A stretch of 64,000 nt of DNA. Origin: Phyllostachys edulis (Eukaryota; Streptophyta; Magnoliopsida; Poales; Poaceae). The position numbers and the translations under genes are program-made. Every line of letters begins with the position of its first letter. The stretch's first letter is position 1. Where the stretch lies: NCBI GenBank assembly GCA_036346405.1, contig CM070557.1, positions 58,410,016 through 58,474,015 on the forward strand, read 5' to 3'. Positions 9,054-22,100 of this stretch are shown piece by piece. The notes beneath the pieces are model-generated. The model saw only the letters and a program-made list of their open reading frames with translations. It made no database searches and was not told the DNA's origin.

Positions 9054-11158
9054 CAGGGGTGGACCTGGGCCTCGAGCAAGGTAGGCTATAGCCTGAGGCC
9101 CAGCAAAAATTGCAGTGAATTTTTTTTTGTGATATAAGCCCAACAAATTGAGTGATAGCATCTAGCCCGAGGCCCAGCCAATCCACGCCGGCCTAGTCCT
9201 CGCAGCCCACGTTTCCCCCCAATTCCCACTTCCACCACTGGTTCAGACCTAATCCCCTCATGCCCCATGCACCCCTGCCCCTCTAGGCTTCCCCAGCACC
9301 CTCCCTAGCGCCCGGCGCTGCGCCTCCGCGCCCTTTCTCCATGCTCAACAGCAGGCGCCACGCCCTCGTCTAGCCTCCGTCCCCATCCAACGCTGCGTTG
9401 CCCCTCCCAGATCCCTTCGCTCCCTCCCTCACGCCCGATGCCCCTCCCGGCCGCCTCCTCACCCTTCCTCACGCCTGGCGGCCGGCGCCGCGCCCTCGCC
9501 TGGCTCCTCTCCCGTCGTCGCCACCACGCCTACCCTCCACTGCCGTGCCCTCCACGCTCGATGCCTTGCTGCCCTCCACACCCCCATGATGCAACCGCAC
9601 CTCCTCTCGCTGCAGCAACTCTCCCCCTACCTCATCCTCTCTTCACACTTCTCGTTGTCGGCGCTAGGGGCCTCGCCGTGGTGGCGGCACCACCGGCGGG
9701 CATTCCATGCGCCGTTGCCCTCACTGCGGGAGCCCAGTAAGGTCACGCTGTGGAAGGCCTCACCCAGCGTCCCCTTCCGGTTCGGTGGAGGCAAGAGCGA
9801 AAGCCCCAAGGACCGTCGCCCCGCCGCTGACGAGGAGGATGAGGTGGGGGAGGAGGACGGAGGTGGCGCAGGGGGCGACATTGGGACGCTACTCACAGGA
9901 GCACTGTTGGTTGGGGTTGTAGGGGGGTTCGGGGCAGCCGGGTCTTGTACAACAGTACAAGGACCAGATCAACACCTTCCTTACACAGTTCTCTTGGTTC
10001 ATTGATGGTAATGAACTTATCGAGCTGTGTTCCTTAGCTTTGATTGCTTGTGTTTGTTTGAGCTATGGTGTGAAGAGTCTATGAGTTCTGGCAAATTCTA
10101 CCTTGAAACTTGCCTGGAGTTTAGATAATAATTGCTTCACCGGCTTGAGCCAAACCATTGGATGAGTATTGGTGTTTTTAATGTCATGGGTGGGGTTTGA
10201 TAGGTTTAGATTACATAGATCTTGATTGGTTCATGAACCATGATGGCTGTTATAAGAGTATAAATTAAGATCAATCTTTAGCTTCGTTGAGGGGCACCTT
10301 TAATTGATATACTCTGGCTGGAAATGTAATATATGGTTGTTGCCCCTTCATTTCTACACATTGTACAATATGCTTAATTCAAGTCATTGAAGTGTGTTAT
10401 GTGGCAAAATAAGGACCACATAACTGACCATTTGCATATTTGCACAACTTTTTATTTGATTATTATAGAAATTTTCAAGTAAAAGCCCTTCTTCGGATTT
10501 TTGGCTAAATTGTGATCTCACTTTACATGGGCAGGTTATGGCCCTGCTAGATATGATTTGTTCGTACTTGTCTATGCAGGATTGGAGATATATTCCCGAA
10601 TTATCAACCTTTTATCTCGATTTTGCTGTTATGGCTTATGATCATTTCAACCTAAACTAGCTAGTCAACTCCAGAAGATAATATAAGGCTCATATTTTCT
10701 ACCTTCTCAGATGGATAGTTGGGCAATTGCTGTTTCAAAACGTTTGAAATGTTATAATCAGATCATATAAGGGTGTTGTAAACAATCTATACGACTAGAC
10801 TTCAATGAAGTTCTTTGTATTTAATCATGCCTCTGTTTGATTTACTTTTTTTATGTTGGCTTTGTAGCTTCTGGTTTTTGTCCGACTATTGATGAAGAAA
10901 TGGTAGGCTAGGATAGAGATGAAATCTTTGTTATTTAGGTACTCAAATTATATCTCTGCGGTGTTGTATTATTTATGTTTTGCCATATTTTTCTTACTAT
11001 GTTTTATGCTGAAGCATTGAGCTAAAGTTTCATGTTAATGATGCATTTGTGGCTTATTTTTGTTATATTGTGGTGTGTGTATATAAATTGGCATGTTCTA
11101 GAATATTAGCCTATTACAATTTAGCCCGATGCGTGATGAAATCCTAGGTCCGTCACTG
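9054..11158. mobile_element. Non-autonomous hAT element carrying a host gene fragment (Pack-hAT)
   Basis: The ends are CAGGGGTGGACCTGGG on the left and CCTAGGTCCGTCACTG on the right, that is, CAGTGACGGACCTAGG inverted: 13 of 16 positions pair. The element is flanked by the perfect 8-bp direct repeat ATCCAACT (9046-9053 and 11159-11166), the TSD length of the hAT superfamily. It is 2,105 bp long. No transposase is present. The left third is GC-rich and holds exons of a DedA/VTT-family gene with an intact intron, so the capture happened at DNA level. Confidence 0.92.
9586..10587 (+). pseudogene. Captured fragment of a DedA/VTT (SNARE-associated Golgi) family gene
   Basis: Exon A ends at 10007 with a GTAATG donor; exon B starts at 10535 after a CAG acceptor. 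Translation: a basic N-terminal part with FGGGKSESPKDRR, an acidic linker, a hydrophobic GALLVGVVGGFGAAG, then YKDQINTFLTQFSWFIDG and, in exon B, YGPARYDLFVLVYAGLE. From memory this order matches plant chloroplast-type DedA/VTT membrane proteins (relatives of Arabidopsis At1g22850). A small insertion near 9945 (repeat of GTACAA) breaks the frame between GFGAAG and YKDQ. Exon B ends where the next donor should be, reading GAG-AT instead of GAG-GT. The rest of the domain is missing, so it is a broken 5' part of the gene. Confidence 0.75.
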
Positions 11159-11433
11159 ATCCAACTATAGTATTGTACTACTTGTTGGATTACAGTTGAT
11201 AAATAATTGGGTTGTAACTCGTCTATATAGAATAAAGCAAGTCAATTGCTCCTGGATAATAATAACTGAACTATCCTTGCTCATTACTCTGCAACCCAAA
11301 AATTAGAAGCAGGACATAGCATAAGAAGATGTCTTTCATGCATTAACCTATGAACCTGTATTTTTCACATTCTACATCTGACATTTGAGTGTTCCCAAGA
11401 ATTCACTTGCACTTGCCTTGTACATATAGCAGC

Positions 11434-14400
11434 AGTTTTTTTTTTTGAAATAATACTATTTAAAAAATAAATAGTTGATTTTTTTTTTACAAAACTAGGG
11501 TACTACCGCCATTTGGAATGACGACAGTAGTATGTTGTCATTCCAAATGGTGACAGTAGCCTAGACAGTGGCGACAAGGGCTTCAACAGTACATAGAAGT
11601 CCCTGTCGCCTGTTGAAATGGCGACAGGGACCTGTCGCCATTTCAACCGGCGATAGGGATCCTAAATTTTTTAATATTAGAATTTTGAAAAACCGTCATT
11701 TCAAATGGCGACAGGGATCCCGCAAGTCTCTATTGTCATTCCAAATGGCGATACAATCTACCCTATAAAAGACCCCAAAATTCTGGCATAACTCACTTTA
11801 TTCAAAAAAAGAGAAAGAGGGGAGGGGAGGGAAGGGAGAGGAGCAAAGAGTAGAGGGGAGGAGAGAATCTAGCGAAGCGCTGCCCGTCCGATTGCCCACC
11901 TTTCAGGTAATTTTTTTTAACCGAATGGATTACATAGTTTTAGATGTACGGTTACGTAGTGTAGTATGTTGTACATAATCCTTTTTAGTTGGTAGTTTAG
12001 TTTTAGAGATGTGGTTAATCGTGGAAATCTTGTTTACGGTGCAGTACGTCAAATATGTCGAATGCCACCAACTTCAAAATTTACTACAATCAGGAGACTA
12101 TTCTTGATGGTCCCATGGGGATTGATTTGCGTTATTTCCAATCGGCGACCGTGACCCTAACAAGACCAGAGCAGCGTACATAGGGCGCTGTGATGTGGTG
12201 GTTGTTCCACACATTCGATTTGGACCATACTGTGTATGATCTGAGATTGAGTTGCCTTGCCAACCGAGTACCACACGACACATATTGGGAGTTAGTGAAA
12301 CTCAAGGGAACAAGGTCATGACAATCATATGTACGCAGGGTGAGGGAGGAATGGTGGGATTTGGTCCTTCTAGCCCAGGCATATGCCAAGCCCACTCCTG
12401 CATCGATGGCTAAACAAGAAGGGGGTGGTGGTGCCGAAAAGAAGTCGGGGACTCCAACCACAATGTGGTACACACAATGGCCGAAGGTCTGTGAGTTGCT
12501 GATCCTGTCGATGAAGACCCTGTGCAAGGAGCTCCTCTAGTCAGGCAAGCTAGTGGGCTTGTTGACGAGGGTGAGGAGCTAGAAGCCCTAGTGCAAAAGA
12601 TGGATCCCGAAGACCAGGACTACATGGCATTGTCAGAAGATGAAGGATCTGACGACGAGGATGTTATGGACCAGCAGGCGGTTCCATCCAAGTGGAACAC
12701 ATACCAGTTCGACAATCTCGTCGTTAACGAAGACTCTTGTGTGCCATGGGAGTACGATCAGAGTGAGGTCAGGCAATGAGCTATGTACAAATGCAAGGAG
12801 GTTATGCAAGAGGCGATCAAATTCTAGGTCTTATCAGTGCGACGTACATTCACAATCGTCAAGTCTAACCCAAGATGCTACGACGTGAAGTACGACATAG
12901 AGAGATGCCCTTGGCGAGTGCACGCATTTCAGCCTAAGTGGGACACCTACTGAAAATGCTATATAGTGGTCCCTTACACATGTGTCATCGCTGAGTCAGT
13001 GCAGTCCCACAAAAATCTGTTATCAGGCTTCATCGCCAACATCATGTACAGTGAGATCGTGGATAATCTAGATTTTGAGCCACGATCTATCATTCAGGTG
13101 ATTGAGACAAGGTTCCAATACATAATCAGCTATGCCAAGGCATGGAGGGCAAAACAGAAAGCATTGGAATCAAGGTTCAGTACGTTTGAGGACTCCTACC
13201 ACAACCTCCCCGGGCTACTCTGAGTCATACAAGACAGGAATCCTAGGACTCATGTCGACATTCAAGATTTCACACATCCGAAGTGAGGCAATAAGAGGGT
13301 ACTAAAGTGAGCATTCTTCGCCTTTGATCCATGCATCAATGCATTTTGGCACTGCCGTCCAATCTTGTGCGTGGATGGCATATTCCTGACTAGAAAGTAC
13401 AAGGGCCAGATACTGACTGCAATAGCAACGGACGGGAACAATCAAGTTCTTCCCGTGGCATTCGCTTTCGTTGAAAGCGAGAACACAAGCAGCTAGTTGT
13501 GGTTCCTGAGGAATTTGAGGATCTCTGTTGTACAGGGCCATCCTAACGTATGTGTCATATATGATCGTCATGTGGGCTTGCTGAATGCAATAACTCAGCT
13601 ATAACAAGAAGAGAACGAACCATTTCCATGGGCGAATCTGCAGAGCAGGTGGTGCATGAGGCACTTGGGTGCAAACTTCTATAAGCAGCTCCGCAACAAG
13701 GACTTGATAAATATGTTCAAGCGACTGAGCAACCAGAACCAACAGCGAAAGTTTGAAGCACTCTAGAAGATTCTGGGTGAGTGGACCCAGACGCACAGAA
13801 GGGAGGCAGTGAGAAGAGCCGCCCCAAGCACTGACTAGGCCCTCGAAGCATTGCCGCAGCTACCCACAGATGGTCCCAGTGTGACGATGAGGACGGGGGC
13901 GCAGGTGAAGTGCTTCTCGGACTGGATTGAGCATGAGCCCAAGGAGAAGTGGTCGTTGCTACATGACAGGGGTGGTGCTCAATATGGTGTCATGACAACC
14001 AATCTAGCCAAGGTGTACAACTAGGTCATACGCGACGCAAGGTGCCTCCCTTTGGTTGGTACTGTGGAGGCAATTCTCCACGGTACCACAAATTACTTTG
14101 TTGACAGAACCAACAACATGTCGCTCGCTATGGCAAATGACAGAGTACTATACTCCGACATGATCACCAAGTACATAGAGGAGAAGAGCAAGAAGGGTGA
14201 GATGTACTGGGCATTCAAGATGGGCACAAGGGAGCTTCACTTTGAGATACCGTGCAGGGATAAAGGACGCCGCGGGACAAACCGTGAGAGGATTACCCAC
14301 GAGTGCATGCTATGCCGCGCTAGTTGCGTATGCACTCGCAACAAGCCTCTTCTTCTGCATAGGACCTGCTTCTATGTTATGGCTGCATGTTCAACGATGG

Positions 14401-15292
14401 TGCAACATTCTGGCCAGTACCTCTCTGATTATTTCAACAAGGAGGAGATACAAACCTAGAGTGCAGAGCTGTATGGTTACGGCGTGGTTGGTCATTTCAC
14501 TAGCCATTCGACCTGGGAGCAACTTATCTGGGCAGCAGATATTGATAGGCTGAAGGGAAAGGTTGATCGGCGACATGTACGATGCATCAGGAACGACATG
14601 GACGAAGCAGAAGCCGGACGTCGTACGAAGAATTGCACCACTTGCAAGGAGTCTGGGCACACCTTCAAGAAATGCCCTACGAGAAATCCACATGATGAAG
14701 GAGACATCGGCAGTTCGGACGTCACCGTCATGGGGACCTCATCCGACAGCCCCACTTGAGGCAGTCCATATGGCAGACGTAGATGTCGCGGCCACGGAAA
14801 ATGTTTGTCCTGTTGAAATATGTGGTGTCCAATGCTTTGTAATATCACTTTGATTTATCGAAAAACTAGGTAATGACGTTGTAGCGAATGGTTTGTAATG
14901 TCAGTGTGATTTGTCGACAAAATATGTGACAACGTTGCACTAAATATTCTGTAATATCATTGTGATTTGTCGACAAAAGATGTTATAATGTTGTGCTGAA
15001 TGTTCTGTAATATCATTGTGATTTGTCCACAAAACATGTGCTTGAAAATAGTCAGTAAAAAAAACAGGAGAGGTCCTGTCGCCAGTTGAAATAGCGATCG
15101 GGTTCTATCGCCATTTGGAGTGGCAACAGGTCTATGTCGTCATTTCAACTGGTGACAGAGACCTGTTGAAGCCCCTATCGTCACTGGCTAGGCTATTGTC
15201 ACTAGCAACGGTAGCCTAGTTTTGTAAAAAAAAAATCGACTATTTATTTTTGTAATTTTTTTAAAAATAATATTATTTTTTTTAAAAAAACT
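11434..15292 (+). mobile_element. Mutator-like element (MULE) with long terminal inverted repeats
   Basis: About 3.86 kb. Both ends carry T-rich termini followed by AAATAAATAGT, then TTTTTTTTTTACAAAACTAG and a series of 'CCATTTGGAATG / GGCGACAGGGACC' type subterminal repeats (about 11434-11780 left and 15050-15292 right, inverted). The string TATAGCAGCAG is present at both borders (11425-11435 and 15292-15302), which contains the 9-bp target duplication expected of Mutator, though overlap with the ends makes the exact frame ambiguous. It encodes a MURA-type transposase, now full of stops. Confidence 0.92.
12055..14759 (+). pseudogene. MuDR-type (MULE) transposase, inactivated by in-frame stops
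   Basis: A first segment starts at ATG 12055 (MSNATNFKIYYNQ) and runs in one frame to about 12490, with TAG near 12173 and TGA near 12316. A frameshift near 12490 then leads into a second frame that stays in register from 12501 to the natural stop at 14759. Visible domains: Mut-type N-terminal domain (CYDVKYDIERCPWRVHA, about 12868-12920); MULE transposase core with Asp in LCVDGIFLTRKYKG, Glu in FAFVESEN and Asp in VIYDRHVGLLNAI; a SWIM zinc finger (CVC, then LLLHRTCFYV near 14330-14375); and a CCHC knuckle CTTCKESGHTFKKC at about 14635. Twelve in-frame stops interrupt the second segment: 12777, 12825, 12951, 13221, 13284, 13308, 13494, 13602, 13764, 13836, 14022 and 14457. In the SWIM finger the expected final His reads Tyr. 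The gene is dead. Confidence 0.9.
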
Positions 15293-15302
15293 ATAGCAGC
15301 AG

Positions 15303-16177
15303 CAGTGACTGTACAAACATATAGTTTCTTGAACAGTAAAAAGTCATGGAGGGTGTCTGCAAAGTAAACGCTGAAAGATTCTGCGTAGATTTGGACGTGA
15401 TTGTTCACATATGGCTTGTAAACAACTGTCTGTCATGTTGGATGAGTCATGAACAATGCCATTACTGATACTGTTGTTCTGGTTGCTGAAATTTTAAGCA
15501 TCTTGGGACCTGTCTTCAGAGTAATTTCAGAAATTCAACCGTTGCTCAGGGAAGCTCCGACTATTCAGATGTGGACACAAACAGCTCTACTTTTCACATT
15601 TAATCAACCATCAGTAATGCACAGTACACAAGTGGCCAAACATAGGGACACAAGTTGCTCTATTACCTCAATAAACTACTAACAAACCAAGCCAATGTCA
15701 TTTGAGTCCTCACTTTTAGTATCAACAAAAAAAACACCACTCAAGCACAAAAAATTCAACTTTCATCATCCTTCATGCAAATCTATACCCATACAGGAGC
15801 ACAACAGCACCAGGGCTTTACAAGGCGTCTTCCTTCAACAGATTTCTTTATGTAGAAGAACACCAACTATAGACATCTCACCAGTCGATGAAGGCTGAAA
15901 CATGAAGCACTGTGCTCAGTACTTTCACGAAGAATGGCCACTCACTCACTAATTTCATCTCTACATTCACATCTCATTTTTATAGGCACAAGAAATTTAC
16001 ATCCAAAGACAGGTCACCCTATGAACATATACTTGTCGATCCCGTGGCTAAGTAAAAATGAAGCACGAAGGAGATCTCATGAAGCCCTTAGACGCATTGT
16101 TACCTTGTGAAGGTAGTTAGCCGTGTAGTTTTGCAAACCGTGTCAGTTCATGTGGAGACAAAAAATAAAAGCCTGTT
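15303..16177. other. Intergenic and kinesin 3'-flanking sequence
   Basis: There is no coding signature. The part nearest 16177 must include the 3' UTR of the minus-strand kinesin, but no clear polyadenylation site could be chosen among several AT-rich candidates. Confidence 0.5.
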
Positions 16178-19100
16178 TCACATCACTTTATGAGGTTTAT
16201 GAGGAAGAAGCTGAGGTCTGGGCCTAGCCCTCGTGATTGTTTTGTCACTATGTCGAATCATCTCGGACAATTTCCAGGGCTTCTGCCACTTCCACTTGAA
16301 CTGCAGTAGCCACTGGTGGTGGCTCCTTTTCCATCTCCAGAGCTTTCCTGATTGCCCTGCTATTGAAACCTTCTTGCCAACAGGCAACTGTGCAATTGGA
16401 ACCATCTGCATTGAACATCATCAATCGTGAAAAATATGAGAGAGAGAGAGAGAGAGAGGATCAGGGAAAGAAGAGATCAGGTAAGAGATATAGAACCTTA
16501 AGTTGCTGTCTGTTGAATGCGTCAATCCCTTTGCTGGGGCTATTTACAATTCCAGCAGAGTACTTCAGCTGCTTCTGTGCAGGAACTGCAACCGGGGACA
16601 GTGGTGTATTGGAGTCATCTGCAGAGTGCTTTGCAGAGCCATTTCCACTTACCTGTAAGGTGTATAAATTTGTCATCAAGAATTTTTAGGTTATATCTTG
16701 AATGCTGTACATCTGCTTCATATCATGTACTTAGGAATCAAGTGACCCATTGTTTCATCAGTTTGTCCATTTATTTCTCTCTCAAAAAAGTTTGTCCATC
16801 TATTATACCCCACGGCAGGTTTTCCTAATTTTCCCTCAAACTGTACATTTATGATTGCATGATGACCATGGCCAAAATCAGGTAGCATATCTATTTTATT
16901 GTAGCGAATGATTATTTTTTGGGAAAAATCTAAAGATAGTTAAACATACGTCATAGATGTTTAGCCATGTTGTTCATCATTCATCATATCTTTTTATTGG
17001 GAGGGATCATATTGCTGAAATCTGAGAGAAATCGCACCGGAGGTATAGTGGCCATGGCGGCTGTCTGCTCTCTTTGTTTAATCTGCTTTTCCATTTCCCT
17101 TCTACGTGATTCGCTGTGTCGAAGAATGCCCACAAGTTCTGTCATTTGCTCCTTCATTTCCTTTATCTCCATTTCCTTCTCCCTCACTTGGCATCTGATT
17201 TTAACAGTAAAGAGAGGTATCACTCTTTGTTTCAAGACAATATATATTGAATGAAACTGGCTTTCAAAGAATCACCCTTTCAAAAGAAAAGAAAAGAAAA
17301 GAAAGATGATCTTTTTACATTGTATCACAAAAAGCTAAGTATCTCTCTTTCATTCACATATTGTAACTCTTTCAAGAAAAAATAAATCAGGCTTTTTAAG
17401 TTCAGGTTTTACCGATAGAAAAGTCCTGGTAGGAGAGATGGCATCATTATAATAGATGACAAGAAAGCCAAGAGTGCAAGTTGTCATTCCTATTTTAGAA
17501 GTGGTACCAGGCTCTTAGCAAAAGATCAGGCACTAGAATTTCAACTATTTCCTAAAAAAAAGAAGGGTTTTTAGTTTCAGGTTCTACAAATTGAGAAGTC
17601 CCAAAAGGCCAGAAGTATGGATGATGCCAGGGATAAAATTCCTGGCCGGTAACCAGCAGTTACCGGTTACCGGCCAGAGGCCGGGATCCAAAATCCCGGC
17701 CGGTTTTTCCGGGTTTTGCAAATTCAAATTTCGAATTTCGGCTGGTTTTTAAGCAAATTCAAACGAATTTCATCCGGAAAACAACCGGTTTGACCGGTAA
17801 CCGGCCGGTTACCGGTCCCGGCCAGCCAACGGGAAGTTTGCCTGATCCGGTTATGTGATCCCTGGATGATGCCATATTATTAAACAACAAAGATGCCAAA
17901 AGAACAAAAATAACCTTGCATCCGCAGAAACATTAAAGATGTACTGCAGCAAACTCTTTGCCTCTCCCATTGACCGCAACTGATTCCAACGACCACGCCC
18001 AGAGAATGCACGTTCTCTTTCTTCAGCTTCTGACAGTTGAGAAGCCATTGCAACAAGAGTATTTGAAGAGATTGTCACCATGCTCTCAAGTGATGCTATC
18101 CTAGCTTGTCTTGCATTTGGTGACAAGGTATTTGCCCTGAGGATGAAAATTGCAGCCAAGACATGCATGAACATTTAGAAGCCTTGATTGCAGATTCAGA
18201 TACAATATGGGGATTAAATATGTTCAATGATAACTGGATTGCAGATCTGGATATAGTGTAAGGGTTAAATGTTCTTTTATATAACTTAATTACATATTTT
18301 GTGATAATACATGGATTAAAGATGTGATTTCGGTAAAAGGATACCTAAATTACAAAAGAAAACAAGGGGATAACAATTACCTAGAGTTTCCATTCTTCCC
18401 TCTCGGCGGACTAGCTGCACCAGACATGACATCTTCTTGCTTCAAAATGGCAAGCTCCTCACCAAGTGCAGCACGCCTTTAAAATCATCTTTTTTGGATT
18501 AGTCATCATAAATTATGCATTAAAACTGGTAAAGAAACTCTGCAGTTTACAATTGAGAAGGTAAAATCGAACTACATACAATTGACTTTGCTTTTCATAT
18601 TCGTTTCGGACTTCATGGACATGTACCATTACTTCTAACTCTTGATCTAGCCATTTTTGCAGCGATTTCTCACTCATCTGTGTTAATAAGAATATTTTTA
18701 GGGATATATTCAAAATAAACATCAGAATTTCTTGGTTAAGTATGAATAGATCTTACGTGAGAGCCAGGAGAAGTACCGTTCATGCCAGCTATGTTTGGAG
18801 GAAAGCAGAACAATGGAAGTGTTGTTAGATTGGAAGTATTAATTATACTGCAAATACATAATGCCAAGATGCAGAGAGAGATACCTGAATTATCACGACC
18901 TGAAGATTTCCGAGCTTCTAGTAACTCTTTCAGCCTTTTGGTAGCCATGGCGGCCTCTTCAGTCTTCCTCTGGAGAACCTATACATAAAAAAAAGTGCAC
19001 CGTTTTATTATTCAATTTATATCAATAGACAAGATAACATGGGGAAAATTTTGAAACATAATTATATGAATGAAAAGGATGTGAAGCTGTGAACTGTTTG

Positions 19101-22100
19101 AAAGACAACTATGTCAAAGAAGCAAGCGCCACAGAAAGTAAAGCTGAGTAGTTTCAGCATAAGCTATTCCAAACAATGCTTTTAGTTCAAATAATGTCTA
19201 AAGATTTGATGCTCAAGAGAGCCGGCGTTCCCCCTATCCGGCCGTCCATTTAACATTAGGATTAGTGATGACTACACTCCGTCAGCTACATCTGTGACCC
19301 CCGACCACCAAATCACAAAGCAATTTTTGCTCATGAATGCGGTAGTTAGCTTTTGGTTCGGTAATTTTTGCTCATGAATGCGGTAGTTAGCATCGTTTGG
19401 TTCAATCATTAGTAGTTGCCAAAGGACACTCAGACTTAGTTGAGGCTATTAACTACGTCAAGCATCGATCGCAATATTAGTGTTGCTATCACTCATAGTG
19501 CCGGACGTGCAAATTATGCCAAATGTAAAGACAAAAGTAATCACTTTTGCCCCCCTTAATCAACACTGTGGTTAATGACACCATTTGTAATGAGGGACAA
19601 AAGTGACTAGTTTTGTCTTTAATCACGGTGTTGGTGTTTGCCATCAATCACAATGTTGAAGGGACATTGACTAGTTTTGTCCTTAAATCACATTTGTTGG
19701 TTTTGACATGAATCACAATGTTGAAGGGACAAAAGAGTGATCAATGACAAATTAACACTTTTGTCTCCTCCTAAAACACTGTGATTAAAGACGACACCTT
19801 TGTCGTTTCAACACTATGATTAAAGACAACATTGTGATTAAAGACAAAACTAATCACTTTTGTCACTTCAATACTATGATTGAAGACAACACTACTCGGT
19901 AAGTTCCGTGTAGAGGTGGCTAAATGGGCGGCACGAGAACATTTAGGCCCAGCCTGGTCGGCCCAGATAACTAAACGGGTCATGCCATGCCGGCCTGAGC
20001 ACGATAAGCCCGACAGACCGGGTAAGCACGGAAGCAATCGCAACCAGCTTCTTCCTCTGGTCCTCCTCAACTAGCGGTCCAGCGCTGGCACACTGCTTCT
20101 TCCTCCCCAATCCGTCGTCGTCGCGCCTAGCTGCCGCCACCTCCTCCACCGCCGCCTCCACCACCTTCGCCGCGCCACCTTCTCTTTCGTCACACACTGC
20201 CGCCTCCTCCTCCATCGCCACCGGTAGTGCCCGGTCGGTGGCACAAAGATGGTATGGTCTTGTCGTATAGTCGGCCCCGCCGCTAGGCTTACTACCCAAG
20301 CACGACACGCCTAGTCGAGCCATGCCAACCCGGCCCGACATTGTAGTCGGGCCGGGCCAATAGTCTCGTGCCGTGAGCCGGCCCGACAGGCATGGCCCAT
20401 TTGGATATCTGTAGTACTATGTAAAAAAAACTCTACTTAGTGCATCGAAGAAGTTGCATGCACCAACCAAAGTGCATTGAAGAAGTTGCATGCACCAACC
20501 AAAGTGATGCATAGCAGAGTTGCATTAATGCGCAACATCTAGCCATCATTTGTTGTTGCATTAATGCACACTAACCAAACGAATATTGCACACACCAACC
20601 GAACTAATCATGACAAATTTGTTGTTGCATTAATGCTTAACAACAGATAGCCATCATTTGCTGCAGGGGACGTTAACTGAGCATTTGACGGCATCTACAA
20701 AGCCCATATCCCAATGTCAGAACAAACTCTCCTGATAATGAGGATACTGGTTCCCTTGGGCACCAAGCAATTATTCGAAGTCTAAAATCTAATTAAATTT
20801 CCCCTTCACTTTCCTTTTCAAGAAAAAAACACATTATACCATTTTTCTCTTCTTATAATACAATTCTAGAAGAGAAACTTACCAATTTCTGCCTCTGATT
20901 AAGTGCTTGAAGTTTGTGGCGTTCGTACTCATTTCTCCGTCCCTCCTTCCGCAACTGTATTTAAGAAACAGAAAGTGAGGACCATGCTTTTCACGATGAT
21001 ATCTAAAAACATTTAACTTTACATATACAAATATTACGACAGAAGAATTACATAGATACCAAATCCAAGTATCCAACTACTTATGCCAAATTTAAAATCC
21101 AATCATTTTGCCAAATACTTTTTGTTATGTGCTTCTGTGCCACTGACAACAAAGGCAGTCATGGATCTCTAAGTAACTATGGACCTATGATCACATCATT
21201 TTTACCTGGTCCTTGTTTTGATTGAATTATATTTTTTAAACAGTAAATTTGCTGTTATTTGCACTAACTACAAAGTGAATTGTACATACCTGCAGAAGTT
21301 CCTTTTCACGGGAAGCCTTCCATTGCCGGAACTGTTCTGCTTCTTGTTTGATTTTGTGTTGTAGTTGAACCTGACATAATAAAAGTTTGGCTTAATATGA
21401 ATGAGACATTATCAATCACTTACATATGATGAAAAAAATGATGTATTGGGACCAAAGTTATTACAGACAAGATGAGAAAGGGAAGGCAACCTTCTGTGCC
21501 TTTATAAATTGGATTTCTTCTTGCAATTTCTTAGCAGCTTCATCACTCTTTTGCTTTTCCTTCAAAAGTTGAACTTGGTTGTCCTGCTTTTTCTTGAGAT
21601 CTAGAATCTGCAGTTCCGGTATTTTATGACTATCATGTACTGAACTGTGAAATTTATTTGAACACATTAAAAAGTGCTATTCACCTGTGCTTCAAGGGTT
21701 TTTAGTTTTTGCAGTTGGGCATCCCGCAACTTATGTGTCTGACCATCTGCGTTTAGGCTCTCAACTTCAGCCAACAATCTGTCCCTTTCTTGCTGAAATT
21801 GTTCAGAATTTTCTTGTAAGATTACTATCTTTCATGGGCAAGGGCTAGCAACATGCAACTTTTGAGGACTGAATATGGTAATGCGAAGATGTTGTGACAA
21901 ACCTGTACAGCTCTTTTCTCTTCTTCGAGCTCCATAAGTTTCTTTCCAAAGTGTTGCTTAAGTGCAACAGTATCATATCCATACATTTTCATCTCAGACT
22001 GCAAAGTGTTTGAGAAAATTTAAGGCAAGGTTCTTGGCAAGCATGACCAGAATAACAGGAACAAGTATACTCGGAAAGCAGGTCAGATTAAAGTTCGTAG

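Noticed and set aside
12055..14759. Stop-codon readthrough or reassignment as an explanation for the interrupted transposase
   Set aside because: All three stop codons occur, a frameshift is also present near 12490, and a SWIM-finger ligand is lost. Mutational decay is far more likely.
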